Part shown: positions 1 through 5,631 of the stretch, in pieces
Layout of the letters: each line of letters starts with the position of its first letter
Position numbering within the stretch: position 1 is the stretch's first letter
Assembly: GCA_903844785.1 (NCBI GenBank)
Contig: CAIMVB010000026.1
Location: forward strand, 1 to 5,631
DNA length: 5,631 nucleotides
Source of the DNA: an uncultured Rhodospirillales bacterium
GTDB taxonomy: Bacteria > Pseudomonadota > Alphaproteobacteria > Acetobacterales > Acetobacteraceae
Direction: 5' to 3'
Made by a program: the position numbers and the translations under genes
Notes under the pieces: generated by a model
What the model saw: the letters and a program-made list of their open reading frames with translations, nothing else
Told to the model about the DNA's origin: nothing
The model's database searches: none

Positions 1-356
1 ACCAGCGCCCCCGGCGCGGCACCTTTTGCGACAATGCCAAGCGCGCTTTGCACCGCCGAAAGATCAGGCCGGCCGCGCGCATCCAGCGGGGTTGGCACCG
101 CGATCAACCAAATATCGGCCCCCTGCAAATCAGCGGCGTCGCCAGTGGCGCAAAATCCCCCCACCTTCGCGGCAGAGGCGGCCATTGCAGCCATGCGCGC
201 CCGAGCTTGGGGGTCATAGCCGCAAACCCTGTACCCGCCGGCCAGGGCAGCCAGTGCGAGTGGGCGCCCAACATACCCAAGCCCCAATACGGCCACCCGC
301 CCTCGCCCCAAACGAGGGGGGTAACCGACCATAGGCTGCAACATGACGGATGCCAT
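1..356 (-). CDS. Nucleotide-sugar dehydrogenase (UDP-glucose/GDP-mannose dehydrogenase family), N-terminal part, cut by the window edge
   Basis: Enzymes of this family oxidise the C6 hydroxyl of a nucleotide sugar (UDP-Glc, UDP-GlcNAc, UDP-ManNAc or GDP-Man) to the uronic acid with two NAD+, in the cytoplasm, supplying precursors for capsule, O-antigen or exopolysaccharide. Reading the minus strand from 356 gives 118 open codons running off position 1. Visible are the Rossmann dinucleotide motif VAVLGLGYVG (residues 21-30), the acidic residue after strand 2 in CGYD (D48) expected to bind the NAD ribose, and the IAVPTPLD segment (85-92) followed by GRPDLSAV, typical of the WecC/WbpA-like branch. 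The usual family length is 400-450 residues, so the substrate domain and catalytic Cys lie outside and the substrate cannot be named. An in-frame TAA lies just upstream of 356. ATGs at 356, 344 and 332 are all possible, and none has a clear Shine-Dalgarno. The exporter genes at 1131-2703 support a polysaccharide role. The family call is firm; the exact start is not. Confidence 0.9.
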   Translation of the reverse strand, partial: MASVMLQPMVGYPPRLGRGRVAVLGLGYVGRPLALAALAGGYRVCGYDPQARARMAAMAASAAKVGGFCATGDAADLQGADIWLIAVPTPLDARGRPDLSAVQSALGIVAKGAAPGAL

Positions 357-427
357 ATGTTATTAATTGTCTAAAATTTCAAAAATTCAACCATAAGTTA
401 CGTGAAGTGGCGCTTTTCCTCCCTATC
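357..427. promoter_or_regulatory. AT-rich divergent promoter region between the sugar dehydrogenase and upp
   Basis: Positions 357-400 are strikingly AT-rich against the GC-rich surroundings and separate two divergent genes, so this stretch probably holds both promoters. For the minus-strand gene, TTGAAT (complement of 385-390) and ATTAAT (complement of 362-367) are spaced 17 nt, each matching 4 of 6 sigma-70 consensus bases. This would place transcription start almost on the ATG at 356. For the plus strand, TTGTCT (367-372) with CCATAA/CATAAG near 391-397 is a weaker candidate with 18-19 nt spacing. The boxes are pattern matches by eye only. Confidence 0.4.
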
Positions 428-442
428 TTCTGCACAGCAGAA
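428..442. repeat. Perfect inverted repeat in the upp leader (TTCTGC-ACA-GCAGAA)
   Basis: A 6-bp perfect inverted repeat with a 3-nt centre lies about 45 nt before the preferred upp start. It could be an operator for a dimeric regulator or a short hairpin in the upp mRNA leader. No T-run follows it, so it is not an intrinsic terminator. The function is unknown. Confidence 0.4.
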
Positions 443-449
443 CCTGATG

Positions 450-459
450 GTCCATGGAC
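450..459. repeat. Perfect 10-bp palindrome in the upp leader (GTCCATGGAC)
   Basis: A perfect 10-bp palindrome lies 7 nt after the preceding inverted repeat and contains the alternative upstream ATG (454) of upp. It may be chance or part of a compound operator or structured leader with the 428-442 repeat. Confidence 0.3.
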
Positions 460-486
460 GGCCCCAGGGTGAGAAAGGCAAAAGCG

Positions 487-1134
487 ATGCGTTCAACTTT
501 GGGCAGTGCGGAAATGCTGCATGTGGTTGGCCACCCGCTCATCCAGCATCGGCTTTCGCAAATGCGCGAAAAATCCTGCTCCGTGCCGACCTTCCGCGCT
601 CTTATGCGTGAAATAGCCCTGCTACTCGGCGCCGCCGCTTTGGCTGATCTGCCGCTCGAAGGGCGGGAGATCGAAACCCCGCTGGAGCACATGTCGGCGC
701 CAAGGCTGGCCGGTAAGCCGCCGATTTTCGCCCCGATTTTACGCGCGGGGATCGGTTTTCTGGATGGCATGCTGACCCTGCTGCCCGAAGCGGGGGTGGC
801 GCATATCGGTGTCTATCGAGACCACAAGACGCTTGAAGCCCATGAATATTACTTCAAGGCGCCAGAGGATTTGGCCGAACGCTTGGTAGTATTGCTCGAC
901 CCCATGCTGGCCACAGGCAATTCAGCGGTGGCCGCGCTGGATAGGCTGAAGGTGCGCGGCGCCAAGCGCATCCGCTTCATCTGCCTGCTGGCAGCACCCG
1001 AGGGTATTCAGCATGTGCGCGAAGCCCATCCCGATGTGCCGATCTGGACGGCCGCGGTGGATGAAAGGTTGGATGAGCGCGGCTATATCCGCCCCGGACT
1101 TGGCGATGCCGGCGATAGGGTATTCGGGACTTAA
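487..1134 (+). CDS. upp: Uracil phosphoribosyltransferase
   Basis: Pyrimidine-salvage enzyme: uracil + PRPP gives UMP + PPi, in the cytoplasm. From the start at 487 the protein has 215 residues (the family is about 208-215). Visible are the [13 protein letters not shown]-terminal helix (16-27), [11 protein letters not shown] (86-96), the PRPP-binding loop [10 protein letters not shown] (138-147) and the C-terminal uracil-binding segment [16 protein letters not shown] (200-215). The loop more often reads DPMLATGGS, so N145 is a mild variant. The [15 protein letters not shown] stretch (110-124) replaces the PVPYY form of enterobacterial enzymes. I chose 487 because GAGAAAGG (471-478) lies 8 nt before it; an upstream in-frame ATG at 454 has no Shine-Dalgarno and adds only 11 unconserved residues. 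It faces the ABC ATPase gene tail to tail and overlaps it by 4 bases. Lying between polysaccharide genes, it could feed UMP toward UDP-sugars, but this is only inference. Confidence 0.96.
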   Translation: MRSTLGSAEMLHVVGHPLIQHRLSQMREKSCSVPTFRALMREIALLLGAAALADLPLEGREIETPLEHMSAPRLAGKPPIFAPILRAGIGFLDGMLTLLPEAGVAHIGVYRDHKTLEAHEYYFKAPEDLAERLVVLLDPMLATGNSAVAALDRLKVRGAKRIRFICLLAAPEGIQHVREAHPDVPIWTAAVDERLDERGYIRPGLGDAGDRVFGT

Positions 1135-1143
1135 TCCGCCGGC
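1108..1143. repeat. Inverted repeat spanning the shared upp/ATPase stop codons
   Basis: GCCGGCG (1108-1114) and CGCCGGC (1137-1143) form a perfect 7-bp inverted repeat around a 22-nt loop that contains both stop codons (TTAA, 1131-1134). Neither strand has a T-run after the stem, so it is not a classical intrinsic terminator. It might act as a 3'-end stabilising hairpin for either convergent mRNA or a weak bidirectional pause site. Confidence 0.35.
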
Positions 1144-1865
1144 CCCAAAACTTCCTCAACCGGTCCATCAGCGATGATACGCCCGGAATCGAGCTTGATG
1201 GCGCGCGTGCACCATTGCCGCACAATCGCCATATCATGGGTCGCGATCACCAGAATATCGGCGCCGGTCACCAAACGGGTCAGGCGTTCTTCAGCCTTGG
1301 CCATGAAATCCGCATCACCGGCCAGGAACCATTCATCCATTAGCAGGATTTCGGGCGTGATGGCGGTCGCCATGGCGAAGGAAAGCCGCACATTCATGCC
1401 CGCCGAATAGCCGCGGATGGGCAGATCAATGAATTCACCAAGGCCAGAAAATTCAGCGACCTCATCGGCCAAGGCGCGGCCATCTTTCTCGCTCATGCCG
1501 CGATAAAGGCCGCGGAGCACAATATTCTCACGCCCCGTCAGAAGAGGGTTCATCCCCGCCCCTGGGTCAATCAATGAACCGATCTCCCCTTCCACGGAAA
1601 GGCGCCCGGCAACCGGTTCGTAAATGCCGGCGATGGTACGCAAAAGCGTTGTCTTGCCCGCGCCATTGGATCCGACCAGCGCCACCCTTTCACCCTTGCC
1701 GATGGTGAAATTCAGTTCCGCCAAGGCAGCCACCACCACGCGGCTTTCGGCATCGCGCTTCACACGCCGCGTGGCACCTTCGAAAAGCCGCTTTTTCAAC
1801 GACCGGGCATTGTGGTGATAGAGCGGGAATTCAATGGTGAGCGCTTCGGCCTTGATGGAGGGCAT
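1131..1865 (-). CDS. ABC transporter ATP-binding protein, polysaccharide export (KpsT/Wzt/TagH type)
   Basis: Nucleotide-binding subunit that energises export of a capsular or lipid-linked polysaccharide across the inner membrane, paired with the permease just upstream. From the start at 1865 it has 244 residues. The N-terminal [17 protein letters not shown] (12-28) is the hallmark lead-in of this subfamily. Then come Walker A GSNGAGKT (65-72), Q-loop-region [20 protein letters not shown] (95-114), signature GYSAGM (152-157, in place of LSGGQ, as usual for KpsT/Wzt proteins), Walker B ILLMDE (173-178), and the switch histidine ATHD (H210). The protein ends after the nucleotide-binding domain, so there is no C-terminal carbohydrate-binding domain as in O9a-type Wzt. 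The start at 1865 lies 4 nt after the permease stop and gives the normal N-terminus; an in-frame ATG at 1925 would add 20 residues inside the permease gene and is unlikely. No strong Shine-Dalgarno is visible, which fits translational coupling. Confidence 0.93.
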   Translation of the reverse strand: MPSIKAEALTIEFPLYHHNARSLKKRLFEGATRRVKRDAESRVVVAALAELNFTIGKGERVALVGSNGAGKTTLLRTIAGIYEPVAGRLSVEGEIGSLIDPGAGMNPLLTGRENIVLRGLYRGMSEKDGRALADEVAEFSGLGEFIDLPIRGYSAGMNVRLSFAMATAITPEILLMDEWFLAGDADFMAKAEERLTRLVTGADILVIATHDMAIVRQWCTRAIKLDSGRIIADGPVEEVLGPAD

Positions 1866-1869
1866 AGGG

Positions 1870-2703
1870 TCAAACCCAAAACGCAATGCGCCCGCGGAAG
1901 CGGGTGAAGAAAGCCTGCGCCACAATCCAGAGCAGCACCGTAAAGCCTATGGCCGCAAACCAAACACCAACTTCAAGCGGCCGCCCCAGCAGCGGCGCGC
2001 GCATGGTTTCCATGATGGCATTGAAGGGATTGAACAGCAGCCAATGGGCATTATCCCCCAATTGTTCTGGCATCCAGATGATGGGGGTTATGAAAAAGCA
2101 AAGCTGCATCAGCGACGAAATGATGGGCGGAATATCGCGGAACCGCGCACAGATCATCCCCAAGAAAAAGGCTGCCCAAAAGGCATTACACACAAAAATA
2201 AGAAAACCCGGAATAAAGGCCAAAACGCCAATGCCAGGTGAGATATCGAACAAAAACATCACCGCAACAATCAGTGGCAGATTATGCGCAGCCACCAACA
2301 GGTTGCGTAGAATACAGCGCAACACATGCACCGTAAAAGGCAGGGAAAGCTGCCGGATGACAGATTCGGCCGAAGTGAAGCATTCAGCCCCATCGGTTAC
2401 CGCCTGGCTCACCATGGCCCAAAGGATCAGGCTTATGGCAAGCCAAGGAAAGAAGGTGCCGGGGTCAACCTTCAAGATATGCGAATAGAAGAAGCCAAGC
2501 GCCACCACCATCGCCGCTGTGGTCAAGGTGACCCAGAAGGGCCCCAATACCGAACCGCGATAGCGATGCTTGATATCACCCCAAGCCAAGGCCGCCGCCA
2601 GGCGCCACTTGCCTAAACCTTCGCGTAAATCAGCCCCGGCGCGGCTTGCCCGCCGAGGATCAGACGCATCGAAGACACGCAAATGGGGATGGGTGGCGCT
2701 CAT
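1870..2703 (-). CDS. ABC-2 type polysaccharide export permease (KpsM/Wzm type)
   Basis: Inner-membrane channel subunit of the polysaccharide exporter, acting with the ATPase encoded 4 nt downstream. It has 277 residues, normal for the family (about 260-280). A soluble N-terminus of roughly 40 residues leads to WGDIKHRYRGSVLGPFW (41-57), the conserved amphipathic segment before the first membrane helix of ABC-2 permeases. Hydrophobic segments lie near 51-77, 85-103, 134-152, 158-184, 193-211 and 244-266, giving the expected six spans. NPFNAIMETMRAPLLG (225-240) is the conserved loop before the last helix. The ATG at 2703 has only a weak AGAAG about 6 nt upstream. The preceding gene on this strand is lpdA, 63 nt away. 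The glycan exported cannot be told from the sequence; the sugar dehydrogenase at the left edge suggests an acidic sugar. Confidence 0.93.
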   Translation of the reverse strand: MSATHPHLRVFDASDPRRASRAGADLREGLGKWRLAAALAWGDIKHRYRGSVLGPFWVTLTTAAMVVALGFFYSHILKVDPGTFFPWLAISLILWAMVSQAVTDGAECFTSAESVIRQLSLPFTVHVLRCILRNLLVAAHNLPLIVAVMFLFDISPGIGVLAFIPGFLIFVCNAFWAAFFLGMICARFRDIPPIISSLMQLCFFITPIIWMPEQLGDNAHWLLFNPFNAIMETMRAPLLGRPLEVGVWFAAIGFTVLLWIVAQAFFTRFRGRIAFWV

Positions 2704-2766
2704 GCGTGGCTTCTAGCGCCTTCCCCAACCGCCGTCATGTAGGCAGAAATCGCCTAGCCCGCCGCT
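2704..2766 (-). other. lpdA to permease intergenic gap, no clear terminator
   Basis: These 63 nt separate two same-strand genes. In minus-strand sense TAGGC-GATTTCT-GCCTA forms a 5-bp stem with a 7-nt loop shortly after the lpdA stop, but no T-run follows. GGGGAAGG lies about 16 nt before the permease start, too far for a good Shine-Dalgarno. I see no convincing promoter or intrinsic terminator, so partial read-through from lpdA into the exporter genes is possible. Confidence 0.35.
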
Positions 2767-4158
2767 TCAGATATGCAGCGCCCGCCCATCCACGGCGAGT
2801 GCGGCTTCCTTCACCGCCTCATTCAGCGAAGGGTGGGCGTGGCAGGTGCGCGCCACATCTTCCGCACTCGCGCCGAATTCCATCGCCAAAGCCATTTCAG
2901 CGATCAGCGTGCCGGCATCCGGGCCGATGATATGCGCACCCAGCACCTTATCCGTGGCCTTATCGGCCAGGATTTTCACGAAACCATCCATATCGCCCAT
3001 GGCACGCGCGCGGCCATTCGCCGTGAAGGGGAATTTCCCGACCTTATAGGCCGCGCCGCGCGCCTTGAGCTGTTCTTCGGTTTCACCCACCGAAGCCACC
3101 TCCGGCCAAGTATAGACCACACCGGGGATCGCGCCGTAATTCACATGCGGCTTTTGGCCGGCCAGCATTTCTGCCAGCGCCACACCTTCTTCTTCCGCCT
3201 TATGCGCCAGCATCGGCCCGGTGATCACATCGCCAATGGCGTAAATGCCCGGCACATTGGTGGCGTAATGGCCATCCACCTTGATGCGCCCGCGCTCATC
3301 CAAAGCAACCCCCGCCTTATCCAGCCCAAGCCCGGCCACATAAGGCCGGCGCCCAATGGCAACCAGCACGACATCGGCGGTGAGTTCCTCAGCCGCGCCG
3401 CCGGCAGCGGCTTCCAGCGTCAAGGTGACGCCTTTCTTTGACTTAGTCGCACCCATCACCTTGGTCTTGAGCTTCGTCTTGATGCCCTGCTTGGCAAGGA
3501 TGCGTTCAAACGCCTTGCCCACTTCCAAATCCATGCTGGGCACCAGACGATCGAGGAATTCCACCACCGTCACTTCCGCACCAAGCCGGCGCCAGACGCT
3601 GCCCAATTCAAGCCCGATATAGCCGCCGCCAATCACCACCAGATGCTTCGGCACCGCGGTCAGTTCCAGCCCGCCGGTGGAGGTCACGATCTGCTTTTCA
3701 TCTACCTCAACACCCGGCAGGGGAATGCTCTCACTCCCGCTCGCGATCACGATGTGCTTTGCGCTGTAGTCCTTGCCGGCAACGCTGACCGTGCCAGGGG
3801 CTTGGATGCTACCCTCACCCTTCAACCAGGTGACCTTGTTCTTGCGGAACAGGAACTCAACACCCTTTACATTGGCGCCGACCACTTCGCCTTTGCGCGC
3901 CAACATGCGCGCCAGATCAAGCTTCACCGCGCCCACACCCACGCCGTGATCGGCAAACTTATGCTGCGCTTCATCGAATAGTTCCGATGATTGCAGCAAA
4001 GCCTTGGACGGGATGCAGCCGACATTGAGGCAAGTGCCGCCAAGCGTTTCACGCTTTTCCACGCAAGCCACCTTCAGGCCCAATTGTGCCGCACGAATGG
4101 CGCACACATAGCCGCCGGGGCCGGCGCCAATCACGATCACGTCAAAAGCATCACTCAT
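2767..4158 (-). CDS. lpdA: Dihydrolipoamide dehydrogenase (E3 of 2-oxo acid dehydrogenase complexes)
   Basis: Flavoprotein that reoxidises dihydrolipoyl groups with NAD+ in the pyruvate, 2-oxoglutarate or branched-chain dehydrogenase complexes or the glycine cleavage system; cytoplasmic homodimer. It has 463 residues, full family length. Visible are the FAD-binding GAGPGG (11-16), the redox disulfide [13 protein letters not shown] (C43, C48), the NAD-binding [14 protein letters not shown] (174-187), the second FAD contact [20 protein letters not shown] (306-325) and the dimer-interface catalytic pair in CHAHPSLNE (H442, E447). All key residues are present and there is no N-terminal lipoyl domain. 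The start at 4158 has TGAGGA 9 nt upstream. The gene normally ends an E1-E2-E3 operon, but here a divergent receptor gene lies upstream and exporter genes downstream, so it is an orphan E3; which complex it serves cannot be told. The last residues (ALHI) and overall pattern look alphaproteobacterial, which is an impression rather than a measurement. Confidence 0.97.
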   Translation of the reverse strand: MSDAFDVIVIGAGPGGYVCAIRAAQLGLKVACVEKRETLGGTCLNVGCIPSKALLQSSELFDEAQHKFADHGVGVGAVKLDLARMLARKGEVVGANVKGVEFLFRKNKVTWLKGEGSIQAPGTVSVAGKDYSAKHIVIASGSESIPLPGVEVDEKQIVTSTGGLELTAVPKHLVVIGGGYIGLELGSVWRRLGAEVTVVEFLDRLVPSMDLEVGKAFERILAKQGIKTKLKTKVMGATKSKKGVTLTLEAAAGGAAEELTADVVLVAIGRRPYVAGLGLDKAGVALDERGRIKVDGHYATNVPGIYAIGDVITGPMLAHKAEEEGVALAEMLAGQKPHVNYGAIPGVVYTWPEVASVGETEEQLKARGAAYKVGKFPFTANGRARAMGDMDGFVKILADKATDKVLGAHIIGPDAGTLIAEMALAMEFGASAEDVARTCHAHPSLNEAVKEAALAVDGRALHI

Positions 4159-4316
4159 GGTCAGGCATCCTCAACCCTTGTCTTTCTAGGGGCCATGTTT
4201 GGACCGGTCAGGCGGGGCGATCAAGCCATGGAATTAGCTCTTGGGTTTTGTGTGATTTCTCCCCTATCCTTCCTTTGAAAGCAGCGCCGTCAGATGCGCG
4301 CTCGGGAGGAAGAAGC
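4159..4316. promoter_or_regulatory. Divergent promoter region between lpdA and the TTT receptor gene
   Basis: These 158 nt lie between two diverging genes and must hold a promoter for at least one of them. On the plus strand TTGGGT (4241-4246) and TATCCT (4265-4270), 18 nt apart, are a possible sigma-70 pair about 45 nt before the receptor start. On the minus strand TTGATC near 4223-4218 is a possible -35 box for lpdA with a poor -10. A perfect 8-bp palindrome GACCGGTC (4202-4209) and a direct repeat GGTCAGGC (4159-4166 and 4206-4213) are present and could be operator elements or chance. GGGAGGA lies just before the receptor ATG, a strong Shine-Dalgarno. Confidence 0.4.
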
Positions 4317-5303
4317 ATGACGAAAAACACCGATATTTCGCGCCGTGCCCTGCTGGCCGGAAGTGGGGCGGCCCTGGCAGCCCCTGGCCTTGCCCTGGCG
4401 CAGGGGCGCTACCCGGACCGGCCCATCCAGCTTGTGGTGCCCTGGCCCGCGGGCGGTTCGGCGGATGCGCAGCTGCGCTCTGTTGCCGAATTGGTGGGAA
4501 AGGCGCTTGGCCAACCCATGGTGGTGCAGAACCGGCCCGGAGCCGGCGGCACGCTGGGCCCGATGACGGTGGCACAACAGGCGCGGCCTGATGGCTATAC
4601 GCTGACGCAAATGCATCTTTCCGTGCTGCGTCGGCCCTGGATGATGAAAACCCCGGGCTGGGACCCGATTGGTGATTTCACCCATATTATCGGCATGACC
4701 GGCTGGCTGTTCGGCACTGCCGTCAAGGCCGATAGCCCACTGAAATCCTGGCAGGATCTGCTGGCCCATGCGCGCGCCAATCCGGGCAGGCTGACCTATT
4801 CCACCAGCGGCATCGGCACGACGAACCATCTGGCCATGGAATCCATCCAGGAGATTGAGAAAATCAGCCTGACCCATGTGCCCTTCCGTGGCGCCAATGA
4901 AGGGGTGACCGCCGTGCTTTCAGGCCAGGTGGATATGATCTGCGATAGCTCCACCTGGGCGCCCAATGTCGAAGCGGGGCAGATGCGCGCGCTTGCGGTA
5001 TGGAGTGCGGAACGCGCGCCGCGCTTCCCCAATATCCCGACGCTCAAGGAACTTGGCTATGATTTGGTCGTGGCTTCCCCTTATGGCGTGAGCGGCCCCA
5101 AGGGCATGGACCCCGGCATTGTGCGCGTGCTGCATGATGCGATGAAGGATGCGCTCTTCAGCCCGGAAAACACCCGCATCCGCAGCCAATTCGACATGCC
5201 TTTGGTCTATCAGGATACGGAAGCCTACCGGCGCTTCATTGTGGAACGCGTGGAATATGAAAAGACCATGGTGCGCCGCCTTGGCCTGACGCTGGATGGC
5301 TGA
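4317..5303 (+). CDS. Tripartite tricarboxylate transporter (TTT) periplasmic receptor, Bug/TctC family, Tat-type signal
   Basis: Periplasmic solute-binding protein that captures a small carboxylate or related compound for a TctA/TctB-type membrane carrier. It has 328 residues (the family is about 320-330). The N-terminus is SRRALLAG (8-15) then an Ala/Leu-rich stretch and likely cleavage after ALA (28), consistent with a twin-arginine signal peptide. The mature part starts with the family's PDRPIQLVVPWPAGG (33-47) and continues with QNRPGAGGT (71-79), PDGYTL (91-96), the second ligand loop YSTSGIGTTNHLA (161-173), VPFRGANEG (188-196), GQVDM (203-207) and the late PYGVSGPKG (255-263). The ATG at 4317 has GGGAGGA 6-7 nt upstream; an upstream open extension to 4086 runs back into antisense lpdA and is discarded. 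The ligand cannot be predicted. Bug receptors are often encoded without transporter genes nearby, as here. A paralogue follows after 10 nt. Confidence 0.95.
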   Translation: MTKNTDISRRALLAGSGAALAAPGLALAQGRYPDRPIQLVVPWPAGGSADAQLRSVAELVGKALGQPMVVQNRPGAGGTLGPMTVAQQARPDGYTLTQMHLSVLRRPWMMKTPGWDPIGDFTHIIGMTGWLFGTAVKADSPLKSWQDLLAHARANPGRLTYSTSGIGTTNHLAMESIQEIEKISLTHVPFRGANEGVTAVLSGQVDMICDSSTWAPNVEAGQMRALAVWSAERAPRFPNIPTLKELGYDLVVASPYGVSGPKGMDPGIVRVLHDAMKDALFSPENTRIRSQFDMPLVYQDTEAYRRFIVERVEYEKTMVRRLGLTLDG

Positions 5304-5316
5304 GGGCAGCGCCATG
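5301..5316 (+). promoter_or_regulatory. Coupled stop, Shine-Dalgarno and start between the two receptor genes
   Basis: The stop of the first receptor (TGA, 5301-5303) overlaps the GAGGG (5302-5306) that serves as ribosome binding site for the second, 7 nt before its ATG at 5314. This arrangement implies a single mRNA and likely translational coupling. Confidence 0.65.
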
Positions 5317-5631
5317 ATGACATTCCATCGCCGCGCGGCGCTTGGGCTCGGCGCCAGCCTTCTGGCAGCACCAGCCCTTGGACAAGGCCGCTTTCCAAAT
5401 CGCCCGATCCGCTTCCTGATCCCCTGGGCTCCGGGTGGATTGCTTGATGGCTTTATGCGCCTTCAAAATGAGTTATTCCTGCAGGAATATGGGCAATCCA
5501 TCATCATTGAAAATCGGCCCGGTGCGCGCGGCACGCTGGCTGCCCAGCAGTTGCTGACGCAAGCCAGGCCCGATGGGTATACGATAGCGCATCACCATCT
5601 ATCGGTGATCCGCCATCCCTTTCTCACCAAG
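5314..5631 (+). CDS. Second TTT periplasmic receptor, Bug/TctC family, N-terminal part, cut by the window edge
   Basis: Paralogue of the preceding receptor. 106 codons are visible before the right edge. The N-terminus HRRAALGLGASLLAAPALG (5-23) looks like a Tat or Sec signal peptide with a twin arginine, cleaved near ALG/QG. The mature part begins GRFPNRPIRFLIPWAPGG (25-42), then ENRPGARGTL (66-75), ARPDGYT (84-90) and HLSVIRHPF (95-103). An ungapped hand alignment from the QG at the mature start gives about 40 identities in 83 positions with the first receptor, including an unusual shared HLSV-x-R-x-P after PDGYT. In the NRPGAGG loop that helps bind ligand, the second Gly is Arg here, suggesting a different ligand or a changed pocket. 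ATGs at 5314 and 5317 are both possible; 5314 has the better spacing. Roughly two thirds of the protein lies outside the window. Confidence 0.92.
   Translation, partial: MMTFHRRAALGLGASLLAAPALGQGRFPNRPIRFLIPWAPGGLLDGFMRLQNELFLQEYGQSIIIENRPGARGTLAAQQLLTQARPDGYTIAHHHLSVIRHPFLTK

Noticed and set aside
26..374. Overlapping plus-strand open frames at the left edge
   Set aside because: Their Pro/Arg/Ala-rich translations match no family, and the minus strand here encodes a clear Rossmann-fold dehydrogenase.
454..486. Upstream upp start at 454
   Set aside because: It has no ribosome binding site and adds unconserved residues; GAGAAAGG sits at the right distance from the ATG at 487.
1867..1877. Small inverted repeat GGGT-CAA-ACCC at the permease/ATPase junction
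   Set aside because: A 4-bp stem is too short to claim as a regulatory hairpin; it is likely chance.
1866..1925. N-terminal extension of the ATPase from an ATG at 1925
   Set aside because: The 20 extra residues overlap the permease coding region and precede the normal family N-terminus beginning at 1865.
1834..2488. Plus-strand open frames opposite the permease
   Set aside because: They are antisense shadows with Lys/Arg/Ser-rich composition; the minus-strand permease has the proper membrane topology and motifs.
2773..3441. 222-codon plus-strand open frame opposite lpdA
   Set aside because: It is a His/Arg-rich antisense shadow; lpdA on the other strand is complete with all catalytic residues.
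4086..4316. Upstream extension of the first receptor reading frame by 77 codons
   Set aside because: It runs antisense into lpdA, shows no family similarity, and the ATG at 4317 has a strong Shine-Dalgarno followed directly by the signal peptide.
4290..4877. 195-codon open frame on the minus strand opposite the first receptor
   Set aside because: It is a typical antisense shadow of GC-rich coding DNA: low-complexity, Arg/Gly/His-rich with no recognisable domain, while the plus strand encodes a full-length family member.

Overview
The window reads as a GC-rich (roughly 60 % by eye) proteobacterial chromosome segment, most likely alphaproteobacterial. The alphaproteobacterial-style lipoamide dehydrogenase, the rhizobial/acetic-acid-bacterial flavour of the polysaccharide ABC ATPase and tandem Bug/TctC-type receptors suggest Rhodospirillales (Acetobacteraceae-like). 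That placement is inference only; there is no rRNA or other marker gene here.

Layout, left to right. (1) Positions 1-356, minus strand: the N-terminal 118 residues of a nucleotide-sugar dehydrogenase (UDP-glucose/GDP-mannose dehydrogenase family), cut by the left edge. (2) An AT-rich divergent intergenic region at 357-486. (3) upp, uracil phosphoribosyltransferase, plus strand, best start 487. (4) Minus strand, tail-to-tail with upp and sharing the four bases TTAA as both stop codons: a KpsT/Wzt-type ATPase (1131-1865), preceded 4 nt upstream by its KpsM/Wzm-type permease (1870-2703). (5) Further upstream on the same minus strand, after a 63-nt gap: lipoamide dehydrogenase, lpdA (2767-4158). 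(6) A 158-nt divergent promoter region. (7) Plus strand: two tandem periplasmic tripartite-tricarboxylate-transporter (TTT) receptor paralogues, the first complete (4317-5303), the second cut by the right edge (5314-5631).

How they fit together. The dehydrogenase makes a nucleotide-sugar uronic acid and the two-gene ABC exporter moves a lipid-linked or capsular glycan across the inner membrane, so the left half looks like the edge of a surface-polysaccharide locus with upp lodged inside it in the opposite orientation. lpdA is a central-metabolism gene (E3 of 2-oxo acid dehydrogenase complexes) that sits here without its usual E1/E2 partners. The receptor pair on the right is a separate, translationally coupled uptake unit whose TctA/TctB membrane partners are not in view.

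I see no CRISPR array, tRNA, rRNA, insertion sequence, phage gene or defence system. Nothing here amounts to a clearly new system. The points worth a second look are small-scale: the AT-rich, possibly leaderless start of the dehydrogenase, two perfect palindromes in the upp leader, the shared stop codons under a hairpin, the orphan lpdA upstream of the exporter, and the coupled receptor duplication with a changed ligand-loop residue.
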